Assembly (NCBI GenBank): GCA_964354155.1
Contig: CAYGYG010000046.1
Span: forward strand, 1 to 14,310
Reading direction: 5' to 3'
Length of the DNA: 14,310 bases
DNA from: CAYGYG01 sp964354155
GTDB lineage: Bacteria; Hydrothermota; Tepidihabitantia; SM23-42; CAYGYG01
The notes beneath the pieces were generated by a model. The model worked only from the letters and a program-made list of their open reading frames with translations, did not search any database and was not told where the DNA came from. Shown one piece after another: positions 5,263 through 12,485 of this stretch; position 1 is the first letter of the stretch; the number at the start of each line of letters is the position of its first letter. The position numbers and the translations under genes were made by a program.

Positions 5263-6996
5263 ATGGCTATGAAGTTGGGCGAAATCCTGATTAAAGATGG
5301 TTTAATCAGCGAAGACATGCTGGCCCACGGCATCGAAGAACAGAAAAAGAACGGCTCAAGACTCGGTTCCTGTCTGGTCACACTCGGCTACATCACTGAG
5401 GAACAACTGCTCAACTCTCTGTCCAAGCAATTCAGTGTCCCGTCAATCAATCTGGCGGGCACGGACATAAACGAGAACATTCTCAAGCTCGTGCCCGCGG
5501 AACTGGCCAGCAAGTACCTGGTGGTGCCGGTTTCAAGATTCGGCCGCATCCTCACCCTGGCGATGTCAGATCCCACCGACCTTGCGGCCATCGAGGATAT
5601 CAAATTCGCCACCCGTTTTGAGATCAAGCCGGTTGTGACCTCGGAGCATGCGATCCTCAAGATGATCGAGAAGTACTACCATATTCAGAAGATGCTCACC
5701 GATGTCATGCACGACCTGGAGACGATCGAAGGACAAGAGGATGATCTGAAATCGCTGATCGGCGACGCCGACAAGGTGCAGGTTGGCGAGCAGAAAGAGG
5801 ACGAAGACTTAAGCGACGCGATTACCTCTGAGGACAGCGGGCCGGCGGTCAAGCTGGTCAGCAAGATCATAACCGACGCGGTGACGCTAAACGTCTCCGA
5901 CGTCCATATCGAACCTTATGAGAAGGATCTGAGAGTCCGGTATCGCATCGACGGCATTCTCCACGAGGTAATGAAGCCGCCGGTCAAGGTCAGGAGGGCT
6001 TTGGCCACGGTCATCAAGGTCATGTCCAAGCTCAAGATCGAGGAGAAACGCCTGCCCCAGGACGGCCGCATCAAGGCCAAGGTCAAGGGGCGAATCGTCG
6101 ACATCCGCGTCTCGACCGTGCCCACCTTGTTCGGCGAGAAACTCGCGCTCCGGCTGCTCGACCGTTCCGCGATCACACTCAACCTTGACGTTCTCGGTTT
6201 CGAAGAATCGAATCTCACCAGTTTTCGCCGGGCGATAAAAACCCCGTACGGGATCGTCCTGGTCACGGGACCGACCGGATGCGGCAAGACGACGACGCTC
6301 TACTCGGGTCTTACCGAGCTGAACGACCCGGGCCTCAATATCATTACCGCCGAAGACCCGATCGAGTACAGCTTGCACGGCATCAACCAGCTGCAGGTGA
6401 ACGAGAAGATCGGCCTCACTTTCGCCTCGGCCCTCCGTTCCTACCTGCGGCAGGACCCAAACATCATCATGGTGGGTGAAATCCGTGACTTCGACACCGC
6501 CCGTATCGCGATTCAGGCGTCGCTCACCGGCCACTTGGTGCTTTCCACCGTCCATACCAACTCGGCCGCGGCGACGATAACCCGCCTTGTCAACATGAAC
6601 GTCGAGCCGTTCCTGCTCGCCTCCACCCTGCTCGCGATCCAGTCCCAGCGGCTCATCCGCAAGATTTGTGAGAACTGCAAGGAGAAGACGAAAGTCCCGG
6701 ACGCGATCCTGCTCGATGCCGGGCTCGACCCCAAGAGCATCGATTTCCCGATCTACAAGGGAAGCGGCTGCGACCGTTGCCGCGGCACCGGCTACAAAGG
6801 ACGGGTCGGCCTTTTTGAAGTCATGCTGGTCACGCCGCGTATCCGCGAGGCGATCCTCAAGCGGTTGCCGGCGCACGAATTGGAAAAGGCCGCAATCGAG
6901 GAAGGCATGCTGACCATGCGCGAGTCCGGCCTCGCCAAATTGAGACAGGGCCTGACCACGTTTGACGAAGTGATCCGCGAAACGAAAGTGGAGTAG
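5263..6996 (+). CDS. pilB: PilB-type pilus assembly ATPase with intact MshEN c-di-GMP motifs
   Basis: A 577-residue secretion ATPase (GspE/PilB family), the hexameric motor that drives type IV pilus extension or type II secretion at the inner membrane. The MshEN domain is at 1-150; its two 24-residue c-di-GMP-binding motifs are textbook: KLG at 4-6 to Q27, and RLG at 33-35 to Q56, separated by exactly five residues. An acidic linker (about 152-192) follows. The ATPase domain has Walker A GPTGCGKTTT (336-345), the Asp box EDPIEY (364-369), Walker B with VGEIRD (404-409) and the His box LTGHLVLSTVHTN (421-433). The zinc tetracysteine is C469, C472, C503 and C506. It is followed after 2 bases by a paralog and then pilT. 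The start is either Met1 or Met3 (5269); neither has a Shine-Dalgarno, and the promoter position suggests a leaderless mRNA. Confidence 0.93.
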   Translation: MAMKLGEILIKDGLISEDMLAHGIEEQKKNGSRLGSCLVTLGYITEEQLLNSLSKQFSVPSINLAGTDINENILKLVPAELASKYLVVPVSRFGRILTLAMSDPTDLAAIEDIKFATRFEIKPVVTSEHAILKMIEKYYHIQKMLTDVMHDLETIEGQEDDLKSLIGDADKVQVGEQKEDEDLSDAITSEDSGPAVKLVSKIITDAVTLNVSDVHIEPYEKDLRVRYRIDGILHEVMKPPVKVRRALATVIKVMSKLKIEEKRLPQDGRIKAKVKGRIVDIRVSTVPTLFGEKLALRLLDRSAITLNLDVLGFEESNLTSFRRAIKTPYGIVLVTGPTGCGKTTTLYSGLTELNDPGLNIITAEDPIEYSLHGINQLQVNEKIGLTFASALRSYLRQDPNIIMVGEIRDFDTARIAIQASLTGHLVLSTVHTNSAAATITRLVNMNVEPFLLASTLLAIQSQRLIRKICENCKEKTKVPDAILLDAGLDPKSIDFPIYKGSGCDRCRGTGYKGRVGLFEVMLVTPRIREAILKRLPAHELEKAAIEEGMLTMRESGLAKLRQGLTTFDEVIRETKVE

Positions 6997-6998
6997 TC

Positions 6999-8717
6999 AT
7001 GGAAGAGAAATTAGCCCAGCAATTGCTCAAACAGGGTTCGATCACCGAAGCCCAATTGCGGGAGGCGACGAAAGAGAAGAACCTGACCGGCGAGCGGTTG
7101 ACCTCGGTGATGGTGAAGCTGGGTTATGTGTCGGAATCCAAGGTTCTCGCCGCGATCAGCAATCTCTACCGGCTGGAGATCGTCGATCTGGATTATGTCA
7201 TTCCCCAGGATACGGTGTTGGGCTTAGTCCCGGCGGAAAAGGCTTACAGTTACGAGATCCTGCCCATCGAGCGCATGGGCAAGAAACTGACCGTGGCGGT
7301 GGTCGATCCTTCGAACATCACCGCCCTGGAAGACCTCCGCTTCATAACCGGGATGGATATCACGCCGATTCTGGCTTCGGAACAGAAGCTGCGGGAAGCG
7401 CTCGAGCGTTACTACAAGATGGCCAAGGAAGTTGCGACGGTGACCGACACCGATGAAGCCACCAAGGAATTGGGCATCGAGGACATGGAGGTCCTCGAGG
7501 CCGGCACCAGCGAGGAAGAGGAGAGCATCGCTCAGCTCCAGGCCGATGCCCAGGGCGGGCCGGTCATCAAACTGGTTAACTTCTATATCGCCGACGCCGT
7601 GTCCAAGACGGCCTCGGACATCCACGTCGAGTGTTTTGAGAAAGAGATCCGGGTCCGCTACCGCATCGACGGCGTGCTCCGCGAGCAGACATCGCCGCCC
7701 TACAACCTCAAGTCCGGCATCATCACCCGGTTGAAACTCATGGCCAAGATGGACATCGCCGAGCGGCGCAAGTGCCAGGACGGCCGGATCAACATCCGAG
7801 TCGAAGACCGGGTCATCGACCTGCGGGTGTCGGTCATCCCCACTTTGTACGGCGAAAAGATCGTGATGCGTATTCTCGACCGTGGCAGTCTGATGCTCGA
7901 CCTGGCTAAACTGGGCTTCGGCGAGGATGCCCTCAAGAAGTATTTGAAGGCGATCGAAAGTCCCTACGGCATCATTCTCATCACCGGTCCGACCGGGAGC
8001 GGCAAGACCACGACCCTGTACTCGACCCTCTCCCGCCTCAACACCCCGGACCGCCAGATTCTGACGATCGAGGACCCGATCGAATACAATCTGCACGGCA
8101 TCAACCAGATCCAGGTCCATGAAGAGATCGGCCTAACCTTTGCCGCGGCCCTGCGCGCCTTCCTGCGCCAGTCGCCCAATATCATTCTGGTCGGCGAGAT
8201 CCGCGACTCCGACACCGCCGAGATCGCAATCCGCGCCGCGCTGACCGGTCATTTGGTTTTCTCCACGATTCACACCAACGACGCCCCGACCACGATCGAC
8301 CGGCTCGTCGACATCGGAATTCCGTCCTACTTGGTCGGCGGCTCGATGATCCTGATTCAGGCCCAGCGCCTGGTGAGAAAGATCTGTACGCGGTGCAAAA
8401 CCCAGATCAAAGTCGAAGAGAAACTGCTCCGGGATGCCAACATGGCGCCCGACACCTTCCCGGACGGCAAGGTCTACAAGGGCAAGGGATGCCCCGAGTG
8501 CAACTACACCGGTTACCGGGGCCGCATCGGCTTGTATGAAGTGATGCCGATTTCGCCGGCGATTCGGGAAACGGTCCTCAAGGGAGGTTCTTCGGCGCAG
8601 GTGACGGTCCTGGCGCGCGACGAAGGCATGACGACCCTGCGCGAGGATGGAATCGACAAAATTAGGAAAGGCATTACGACGGTTGAAGAATTGATGCGCG
8701 AAACATCATCATTATAA
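6999..8717 (+). CDS. pilB: Second PilB-type ATPase with degenerate MshEN motifs
   Basis: A 572-residue paralog of the preceding protein with the same architecture. All ATPase motifs are intact: Walker A GPTGSGKTTT (330-339), EDPIEY (358-363), VGEIRD (398-403), His box LTGHLVFSTIHTN (415-427) and zinc cysteines C463, C466, C498 and C501. The MshEN region has the same layout, but both signature glycines and both terminal glutamines are replaced: KLA (4-6) and K27 in the first motif, RLT (33-35) and L56 in the second. It probably no longer binds c-di-GMP in the standard way. It starts 2 bases after the stop of the upstream gene, with GTGGAG as Shine-Dalgarno, so expression is coupled. It may form a mixed hexamer with the first copy, or serve a second machine; the sequence does not decide. 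Confidence 0.92.
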   Translation: MEEKLAQQLLKQGSITEAQLREATKEKNLTGERLTSVMVKLGYVSESKVLAAISNLYRLEIVDLDYVIPQDTVLGLVPAEKAYSYEILPIERMGKKLTVAVVDPSNITALEDLRFITGMDITPILASEQKLREALERYYKMAKEVATVTDTDEATKELGIEDMEVLEAGTSEEEESIAQLQADAQGGPVIKLVNFYIADAVSKTASDIHVECFEKEIRVRYRIDGVLREQTSPPYNLKSGIITRLKLMAKMDIAERRKCQDGRINIRVEDRVIDLRVSVIPTLYGEKIVMRILDRGSLMLDLAKLGFGEDALKKYLKAIESPYGIILITGPTGSGKTTTLYSTLSRLNTPDRQILTIEDPIEYNLHGINQIQVHEEIGLTFAAALRAFLRQSPNIILVGEIRDSDTAEIAIRAALTGHLVFSTIHTNDAPTTIDRLVDIGIPSYLVGGSMILIQAQRLVRKICTRCKTQIKVEEKLLRDANMAPDTFPDGKVYKGKGCPECNYTGYRGRIGLYEVMPISPAIRETVLKGGSSAQVTVLARDEGMTTLREDGIDKIRKGITTVEELMRETSSL

Positions 8718-8734
8718 CATAACAAGGAGTGCTT

Positions 8735-9814
8735 ATGGCAGTAACAATGAGACAGCTTTTGGAAGAAATGATCCAGCGGGATTCGACCGACCTGCATCTC
8801 ACCATCGGATCGCCGCCCATGTTCCGGGTCGACGGCGAGCTGGTTCCGTCAAACTACGAAGTCATGACCCCGGAATGCATCCAGCAGTTGGTCTACAGCG
8901 TCCTTAACGACCAGCAGAAGAAGAAGTTCGAAATGGAATGGGAGCTGGACTTCTCGTTCGGTATCGCCGGCCTGTCGCGCTTTCGCGGCAATTCCTTCCT
9001 GCAGCGCGGCAGTATCGCGACCGCGCTCCGGACCATTCCTTTCGAAATCCGCGGCTTCAAGGAACTCGGCATTCCTCCGGTCGTGGGCGAACTGGCTTCC
9101 CGGCCCAAAGGGTTGATCCTCGTCACCGGGCCGACCGGCTGCGGCAAGTCGACGACCCTGGCCGCGATCATCGACAAGGTCAACTCGGAACGACGCGGTC
9201 ACATTGTCACGGTCGAAGATCCGATCGAATACCTTTTCCGCCATAAGAAATGCATCGTCAACCAGCGGCAGGTTGGTTCGGACACGAAATCCTTCGGCAA
9301 CGCTCTCAAGTTCATCCTCCGGGAAGATCCGGACACGGTAATGGTCGGCGAGATGCGCGACCCGGAGACGATGGCCGCGGCGTTAACCATCGCCGAAACC
9401 GGCCATTTGACCCTGGCCACCCTGCACACCAACTCCTGCGCCGAGTCGATTCACCGTATCATCGACGTCTTCCCGCCCCACCAGCAGGGCCAGATCCGCG
9501 CCCAGCTCGCTTTCGTCATCGAAGGAGTCATCACCCAGCAGCTGCTGCCCAAGATCGGCGGCGGCCGGGTCCTGGCGGCAGAGGTGATGGTCGCGACTCC
9601 GGCCATCCGCGCCCTGATTCGCGATCAGAAAGAACACCAGATCTATTCGGCGATCCAAGCCGGACTGAAGTACGGTATGCAGACCATGAACCAGGCCCTC
9701 TACGCCCTCTACGCCCGCAAGCTCGTTAGCCTTGAAACCGCGTTTGACTACTCACCGAACATCGAAGAGCTCGAGCACATGATCGAACAGAAATCGGTGG
9801 TCACTGCCAGTTAG
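8735..9814 (+). CDS. pilT: PilT twitching-motility retraction ATPase
   Basis: A 359-residue PilT-family ATPase, which drives pilus retraction. It has the short PAS-like N-terminal domain (about 1-100) instead of MshEN, Walker A GPTGCGKSTT (132-141), EDPIEY (161-166), Walker B with VGEMRD (204-209), the His box ETGHLTLATLHTN (221-233) and the PilT-specific AIRNLIRE-like motif as AIRALIRD (290-297). There is no zinc tetracysteine, as expected for PilT. The frame opens at a GTG at 8729, but AAGGAG (8724-8729) sits 5 bases before ATG 8735, so the ATG is the better start. It follows the second pilB after 17 bases, making a motor cluster. No platform protein PilC or pilin gene lies nearby in this window. 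Confidence 0.94.
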   Translation: MAVTMRQLLEEMIQRDSTDLHLTIGSPPMFRVDGELVPSNYEVMTPECIQQLVYSVLNDQQKKKFEMEWELDFSFGIAGLSRFRGNSFLQRGSIATALRTIPFEIRGFKELGIPPVVGELASRPKGLILVTGPTGCGKSTTLAAIIDKVNSERRGHIVTVEDPIEYLFRHKKCIVNQRQVGSDTKSFGNALKFILREDPDTVMVGEMRDPETMAAALTIAETGHLTLATLHTNSCAESIHRIIDVFPPHQQGQIRAQLAFVIEGVITQQLLPKIGGGRVLAAEVMVATPAIRALIRDQKEHQIYSAIQAGLKYGMQTMNQALYALYARKLVSLETAFDYSPNIEELEHMIEQKSVVTAS

Positions 9815-9854
9815 TGTCATGTCCTGCAAGTGCATTTACCGCCGCACCCCCCTT

Positions 9855-9910
9855 CAGTGTGCTCTTCGATGAGCCTTTTGCGGTAGAGTTATCGAAGCGA
9901 CAGCACACTG
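9855..9910 (+). promoter_or_regulatory. Long two-part stem-loop upstream of fumarate hydratase
   Basis: CAGTGTGCT (9855-9863) pairs with AGCACACTG (9902-9910), and CTTCGAT (9864-9870) pairs with ATCGAAG (9891-9897). That gives 16 Watson-Crick pairs interrupted only by a 4-base bulge (9898-9901) and capped by a 20-base loop. No T-run follows, so it is not a normal terminator. It could be an mRNA-stability element, a riboregulator or a protein-binding site. Confidence 0.6.
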
Positions 9911-9939
9911 TCCCGCCGCGGTCAGCAAAATCTATTTTC

Positions 9940-9963
9940 CGGCCGGCCCCAGCCAGCCGGCCG
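9940..9963 (+). terminator. GC-rich hairpin before the fumarate hydratase genes
   Basis: CGGCCGGC (9940-9947) pairs with GCCGGCCG (9956-9963) around an 8-base loop, preceded by TATTTTC and followed by TTCAATCTC. The T content after it is poor, so termination would be weak at best. It sits 22 bases before the fumarate hydratase start and could instead be part of the leader structure. Confidence 0.35.
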
Positions 9964-9985
9964 TTCAATCTCAAAGGAGTGAAAG

Positions 9986-10825
9986 ATGAGAGAGATTCCT
10001 TCGCAACGTATCGTTGAAACCGTGGCGAATCTCTGCATGGATGCCAACTACAACCTCGGTACGGACGTCATTCAGGCGCTGCAAAAGGCCCAGGCCCAGG
10101 AAACGTCCCCGGTCGGCAAAGATATCTTAAAACAACTGCTCGACAATGCCGAGATCGCCCGCAAGGAAAAGATCCCCATGTGCCAGGATACCGGTTTCGC
10201 CGTCATTTTCCTGGAGCTGGGTTCGGATGTCTACGTGAAAGGGAACATCATCGACGCGATCAATGAAGGCGTCGGCAAGGGCTACACCGACGGCTACCTG
10301 CGCAAATCGATCCTGTCCGACCCGGTGAAAGGCAAGAATACCGGCAACAACACTCCCGCCATAATCCACACGAGTATCGTGCCCGGCGACAAGATCAAGA
10401 TAACGATCGCCCCCAAAGGCGGCGGCAGCGAGAATATGAGCGAGGTCAAAATGATGACGCCGGCCGCGGGCATCGAAGGCGTCCGGAATTTCGTCATCGA
10501 CCGCGTCGTCCGGTCCAGCTCGAACCCCTGTCCGCCGGTCGTCGTCGGGGTCGGTATCGGCGGCACGTTTGAGTATGTCGCGTTTCTGGCCAAGAAGGCC
10601 CTGCTGCGGGATATCGGCCAGCGCCATCCCGATCCTTTCTATGCCGATGTTGAACGGGACCTGCTCGTCCAGATCAACAAGACCGGCATCGGGCCGATGG
10701 GCCTGGGCGGACGGACCACCGCGCTCGACGTATTCATCGAAGTCCATCCAAGGCACATCGCATCATTCCCGGCGGCAGTTAATATCAATTGCCACGCGGC
10801 GCGCCACAAGACCGCCGTCATCTAA
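9986..10825 (+). CDS. Fumarate hydratase, class I, alpha subunit
   Basis: A 279-residue protein matching the N-terminal (alpha) half of the iron-sulfur fumarate hydratase / L(+)-tartrate dehydratase family, which interconverts fumarate and malate. The three [4Fe-4S] ligands are C66 (in PMCQDTG), C182 (in SSNPCPP) and C269 (in NINCHAARH). The GIGPMGLGG loop (235-242) and the NTPAIIHT stretch (122-129) are also typical. The enzyme is oxygen-labile, in keeping with an anaerobe, and the reaction fits a complete, partial or reverse TCA cycle. AAGGAG lies 6 bases before the ATG. The beta subunit starts 10 bases after its stop. Fumarase is preferred over tartrate dehydratase on general abundance, but residues alone do not settle it. 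Confidence 0.9.
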   Translation: MREIPSQRIVETVANLCMDANYNLGTDVIQALQKAQAQETSPVGKDILKQLLDNAEIARKEKIPMCQDTGFAVIFLELGSDVYVKGNIIDAINEGVGKGYTDGYLRKSILSDPVKGKNTGNNTPAIIHTSIVPGDKIKITIAPKGGGSENMSEVKMMTPAAGIEGVRNFVIDRVVRSSSNPCPPVVVGVGIGGTFEYVAFLAKKALLRDIGQRHPDPFYADVERDLLVQINKTGIGPMGLGGRTTALDVFIEVHPRHIASFPAAVNINCHAARHKTAVI

Positions 10826-10835
10826 GGAGGCAGCA

Positions 10836-11393
10836 ATGGCGGATGCAAAAAAAATCAAGACCCCGTTGAGCGACAAGGACATAGAGCAACTGAAAATCGG
10901 CGACAGCGTCCTGATCACCGGCAAGATCTACACGGCCCGGGACGCGGCCCACAAGAAGCTTTTCGATTTGGCCTCAAAAGGCGAGCCGCTGCCGGTGGAC
11001 ATCAAGGGTCAGGTCATCTACTACGCCGGGCCGGCCCCGGCCAAACCCGGGTATGTCATCGGTCCGGCCGGGCCGACGACCTCGGGCCGCTGCGACCCCT
11101 ACACCCCGCTGCTCATCTCGCTGGGATTGAAAGGAATGATCGGCAAGGGCGTTCGCTCCAAGGAAGTACGCGAAGCGATGAAGCAGCATAAGGCGGTCTA
11201 CTTCGCCGCGACCGGCGGTGCGGCAGCGCTGATCTCGAAGAACATCAAGGCCAAGAAGATCGTTGCTTACGAAGACCTCGGGGCCGAGGCGATCACCGAG
11301 CTCGAAGTCGAGAATTTCCCGGTCATCGTCGTCAACGACATCCACGGCGGTGATCTCTACGAAGAGGGAGTAAAGAAGTACCGGATCGCCTGA
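10836..11393 (+). CDS. Fumarate hydratase, class I, beta subunit
   Basis: A 185-residue protein matching the C-terminal (beta) half of class I fumarases. It has TARDAAHKK (33-41), which contributes to the active site, the YYAGPAPAKPG turn, the GPTTSGRCDPYTP segment and the KGMIGKG motif in the middle, and a VNDIHGGDLYEEG ending. TAAGGAGG overlaps the stop of the alpha gene and precedes the ATG by 6 bases, so the subunits are made together. The same frame is open further upstream (from 10569), but that part overlaps the alpha gene out of frame and is not translated. The position after GR in the TTSGR segment is Cys, where Met is common in relatives I recall; this is a minor point. Confidence 0.9.
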   Translation: MADAKKIKTPLSDKDIEQLKIGDSVLITGKIYTARDAAHKKLFDLASKGEPLPVDIKGQVIYYAGPAPAKPGYVIGPAGPTTSGRCDPYTPLLISLGLKGMIGKGVRSKEVREAMKQHKAVYFAATGGAAALISKNIKAKKIVAYEDLGAEAITELEVENFPVIVVNDIHGGDLYEEGVKKYRIA

Positions 11394-11419
11394 GCTTGAA
11401 GCCCGCGTTCCTCTGCGGC

Positions 11420-12091
11420 CTAAGCTTCCAGCTTCTTGCGCCGGAGACAGACTAAGAATATTTTGACAATCGCCGGGTCAAACTGAATACCGGCCAGCCT
11501 GAGGAGCTCTTCCTCAGCGTCCTCCGAATTCCGTTTCAGACGGTACGGCCGGTCTGAAGTCATTGCGTCATACGCGTCGGCTACGGTAATGACCCGGGCG
11601 ATGAGCGGAATATCACCGCCGGTAAGGCCGTCTGGATACCCCGACCCGTTATAGTGTTCGTGGTGGTTTCTGATACCGCCCAGAATCTCGGTCAGCTCGC
11701 GGAATCCTTCCAGAATGAAATAACCCCGCAGCACGTGCGCTTCAATTTCCTTCTTTTCCTTTTCGGACAGCTCGGCCGGCTTCATCAGAATGTCCTCGCG
11801 TACTCCAATCTTGCCGAAGTCATGCAAAAGGGCGGCGGCTTCCAAGAGAGCCTTTTCCGGCGGGGTGAAGCCGAGCATATCGGCGATCTCCAGGCAGTAG
11901 GACACGACCCGCAAGGTGTGTCCGTCCCGGTAGGGAATCTGCGCGTCAAGCCGCTCACCGATCGAACGCAGTTGTTTCAGGGCCTCCTGGGGGTTGTCCT
12001 TCAAGACTTCGGCGATCTTCCCGAGACAGAGGATTACCTCGGAGATGTCGATCTGTTCTCCTGGACTGCGATTAGTCTGTTTCGTATTCAT
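11420..12091 (-). CDS. HD-GYP domain protein, probable c-di-GMP phosphodiesterase
   Basis: A 223-residue cytosolic protein with a short helical N-terminus (12-50) and one HD-GYP domain, a family that hydrolyses c-di-GMP to pGpG or GMP. Seen motifs are H58, the HD pair H90-D91 with K94, H119, HHEHYNGSGYPDGL (143-156, giving H143-H144 and GYP at 151-153), D171 in ADAYDAMTSDRPYR, and FDP at 204-206. All catalytic residues appear present. No receiver, PAS or membrane domain is attached, so input must come through the N-terminus or partners. The frame extends upstream to 12226, but that part is translated repeat and contains the promoter; the ATG at 12091 is therefore preferred. It converges on the fumarase operon with 26 bases between stops. 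Confidence 0.88.
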   Translation of the reverse strand: MNTKQTNRSPGEQIDISEVILCLGKIAEVLKDNPQEALKQLRSIGERLDAQIPYRDGHTLRVVSYCLEIADMLGFTPPEKALLEAAALLHDFGKIGVREDILMKPAELSEKEKKEIEAHVLRGYFILEGFRELTEILGGIRNHHEHYNGSGYPDGLTGGDIPLIARVITVADAYDAMTSDRPYRLKRNSEDAEEELLRLAGIQFDPAIVKIFLVCLRRKKLEA

Positions 12092-12106
12092 TGCGACACC
12101 GGCCGA

Positions 12107-12135
12107 AATATACTGGACAAAGTCGTTCTTGTCAA
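12107..12135 (-). promoter_or_regulatory. Sigma70-type promoter of the HD-GYP gene
   Basis: On the minus strand TTGACA (12135-12130) and TATATT (12112-12107) are 17 bases apart. The ATG lies 15 bases past the -10 box, giving a predicted leader of about 8 bases with no Shine-Dalgarno. This places the translation start at 12091 rather than in the upstream repeat. Confidence 0.7.
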
Positions 12136-12437
12136 GAGCGATTACCGAGCGAAGGGGAGAAAGGATGAGGAGATGATGGAATTGTGGAATAGTGGAGTGA
12201 TGGAATAATGGGGGGATGAAAAACAAATGCCTAAATTCCTAAACACCTAAGTGCCTAGAGAAAGACGGGAAGCAAATCAGGGCATCAGGGAATCCGTAGG
12301 CAGGGCACTAGTAATCAGAGTATCAGCTTGAATCCGTGACAATCCGTTCGAAGTAGTCTGGAGCTTGAATATTGGGATTTCGAGATTGTTTAGCGTTTAG
12401 AAATTCGGATTTATGATTGTCCGGTGTCCGGCGGCAC
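12136..12437. other. Non-coding gap between the HD-GYP and creD promoters
   Basis: About 300 bases without a gene. It holds the second TGGAATAGTGG repeat (12168-12212), a CCTAAA-rich tract (about 12230-12260) and several GAATCCGT/AATCCGT units (about 12288-12352) that recall the AATCCGT of repeat module C. Short frames crossing it on either strand have no protein-like character. Confidence 0.6.
12168..12212 (+). repeat. TGGAATAGTGG-type repeat, copy 2
   Basis: It contains the 20 bases identical to 3856-3875 and continues with TGGAATAATGGGG-like units. It lies upstream of the HD-GYP promoter in the same relative orientation as copy 1 has to the GlmU-like gene. If translated it gives the misleading FHHSTIPQFHH peptide. 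Confidence 0.7.
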
Positions 12438-12465
12438 TTGACAGAGCCGGTCGTGTGAGTAGAAT
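12438..12465 (+). promoter_or_regulatory. Sigma70-type promoter of creD
   Basis: TTGACA (12438-12443) and TAGAAT (12460-12465) are 16 bases apart; a second -10-like TACAAT is at 12465-12470 but is too far away (21 bases). Unlike the leaderless candidates, the ATG is 20 bases downstream and preceded by CAGGAGG (12472-12478). Confidence 0.6.
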
Positions 12466-12485
12466 ACAATCCAGGAGGCTGCACG

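Larger units (their letters stand above)
9815..9985. other. Structured gap between pilT and the fumarate hydratase genes
   Basis: This 171-base gap has no gene; the 67-codon frame at 9814-10017 lacks support. It carries two successive stem-loops (9855-9910 and 9940-9963) and no clear -35/-10 pair, so it is either a readthrough region within a longer operon or a 5' regulatory leader for the downstream pair. Confidence 0.55.

Noticed and set aside
9814..10017. 67-codon plus-strand frame between pilT and fumarase
   Set aside because: It overlaps the pilT stop and the fumarase start, runs through two stem-loops and has no ribosome binding site or motif.
10569..10835. An 89-codon upstream extension of the fumarase beta subunit
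   Set aside because: It overlaps the alpha subunit gene out of frame, and a strong Shine-Dalgarno precedes the ATG at 10836, where family similarity begins.
11394..11419. Bidirectional terminator between the fumarase beta and HD-GYP genes
   Set aside because: Only an imperfect pairing (AGCTT...AAGCT arms spilling into the HD-GYP gene) is visible and there is no T-run on either strand.
12092..12226. A 45-residue N-terminal extension of the HD-GYP protein (FFIPPLFHHSTIPQFHH...)
   Set aside because: It is translated TGGAATAGTGG repeat and spans a near-consensus promoter that starts transcription just before the internal ATG at 12091.
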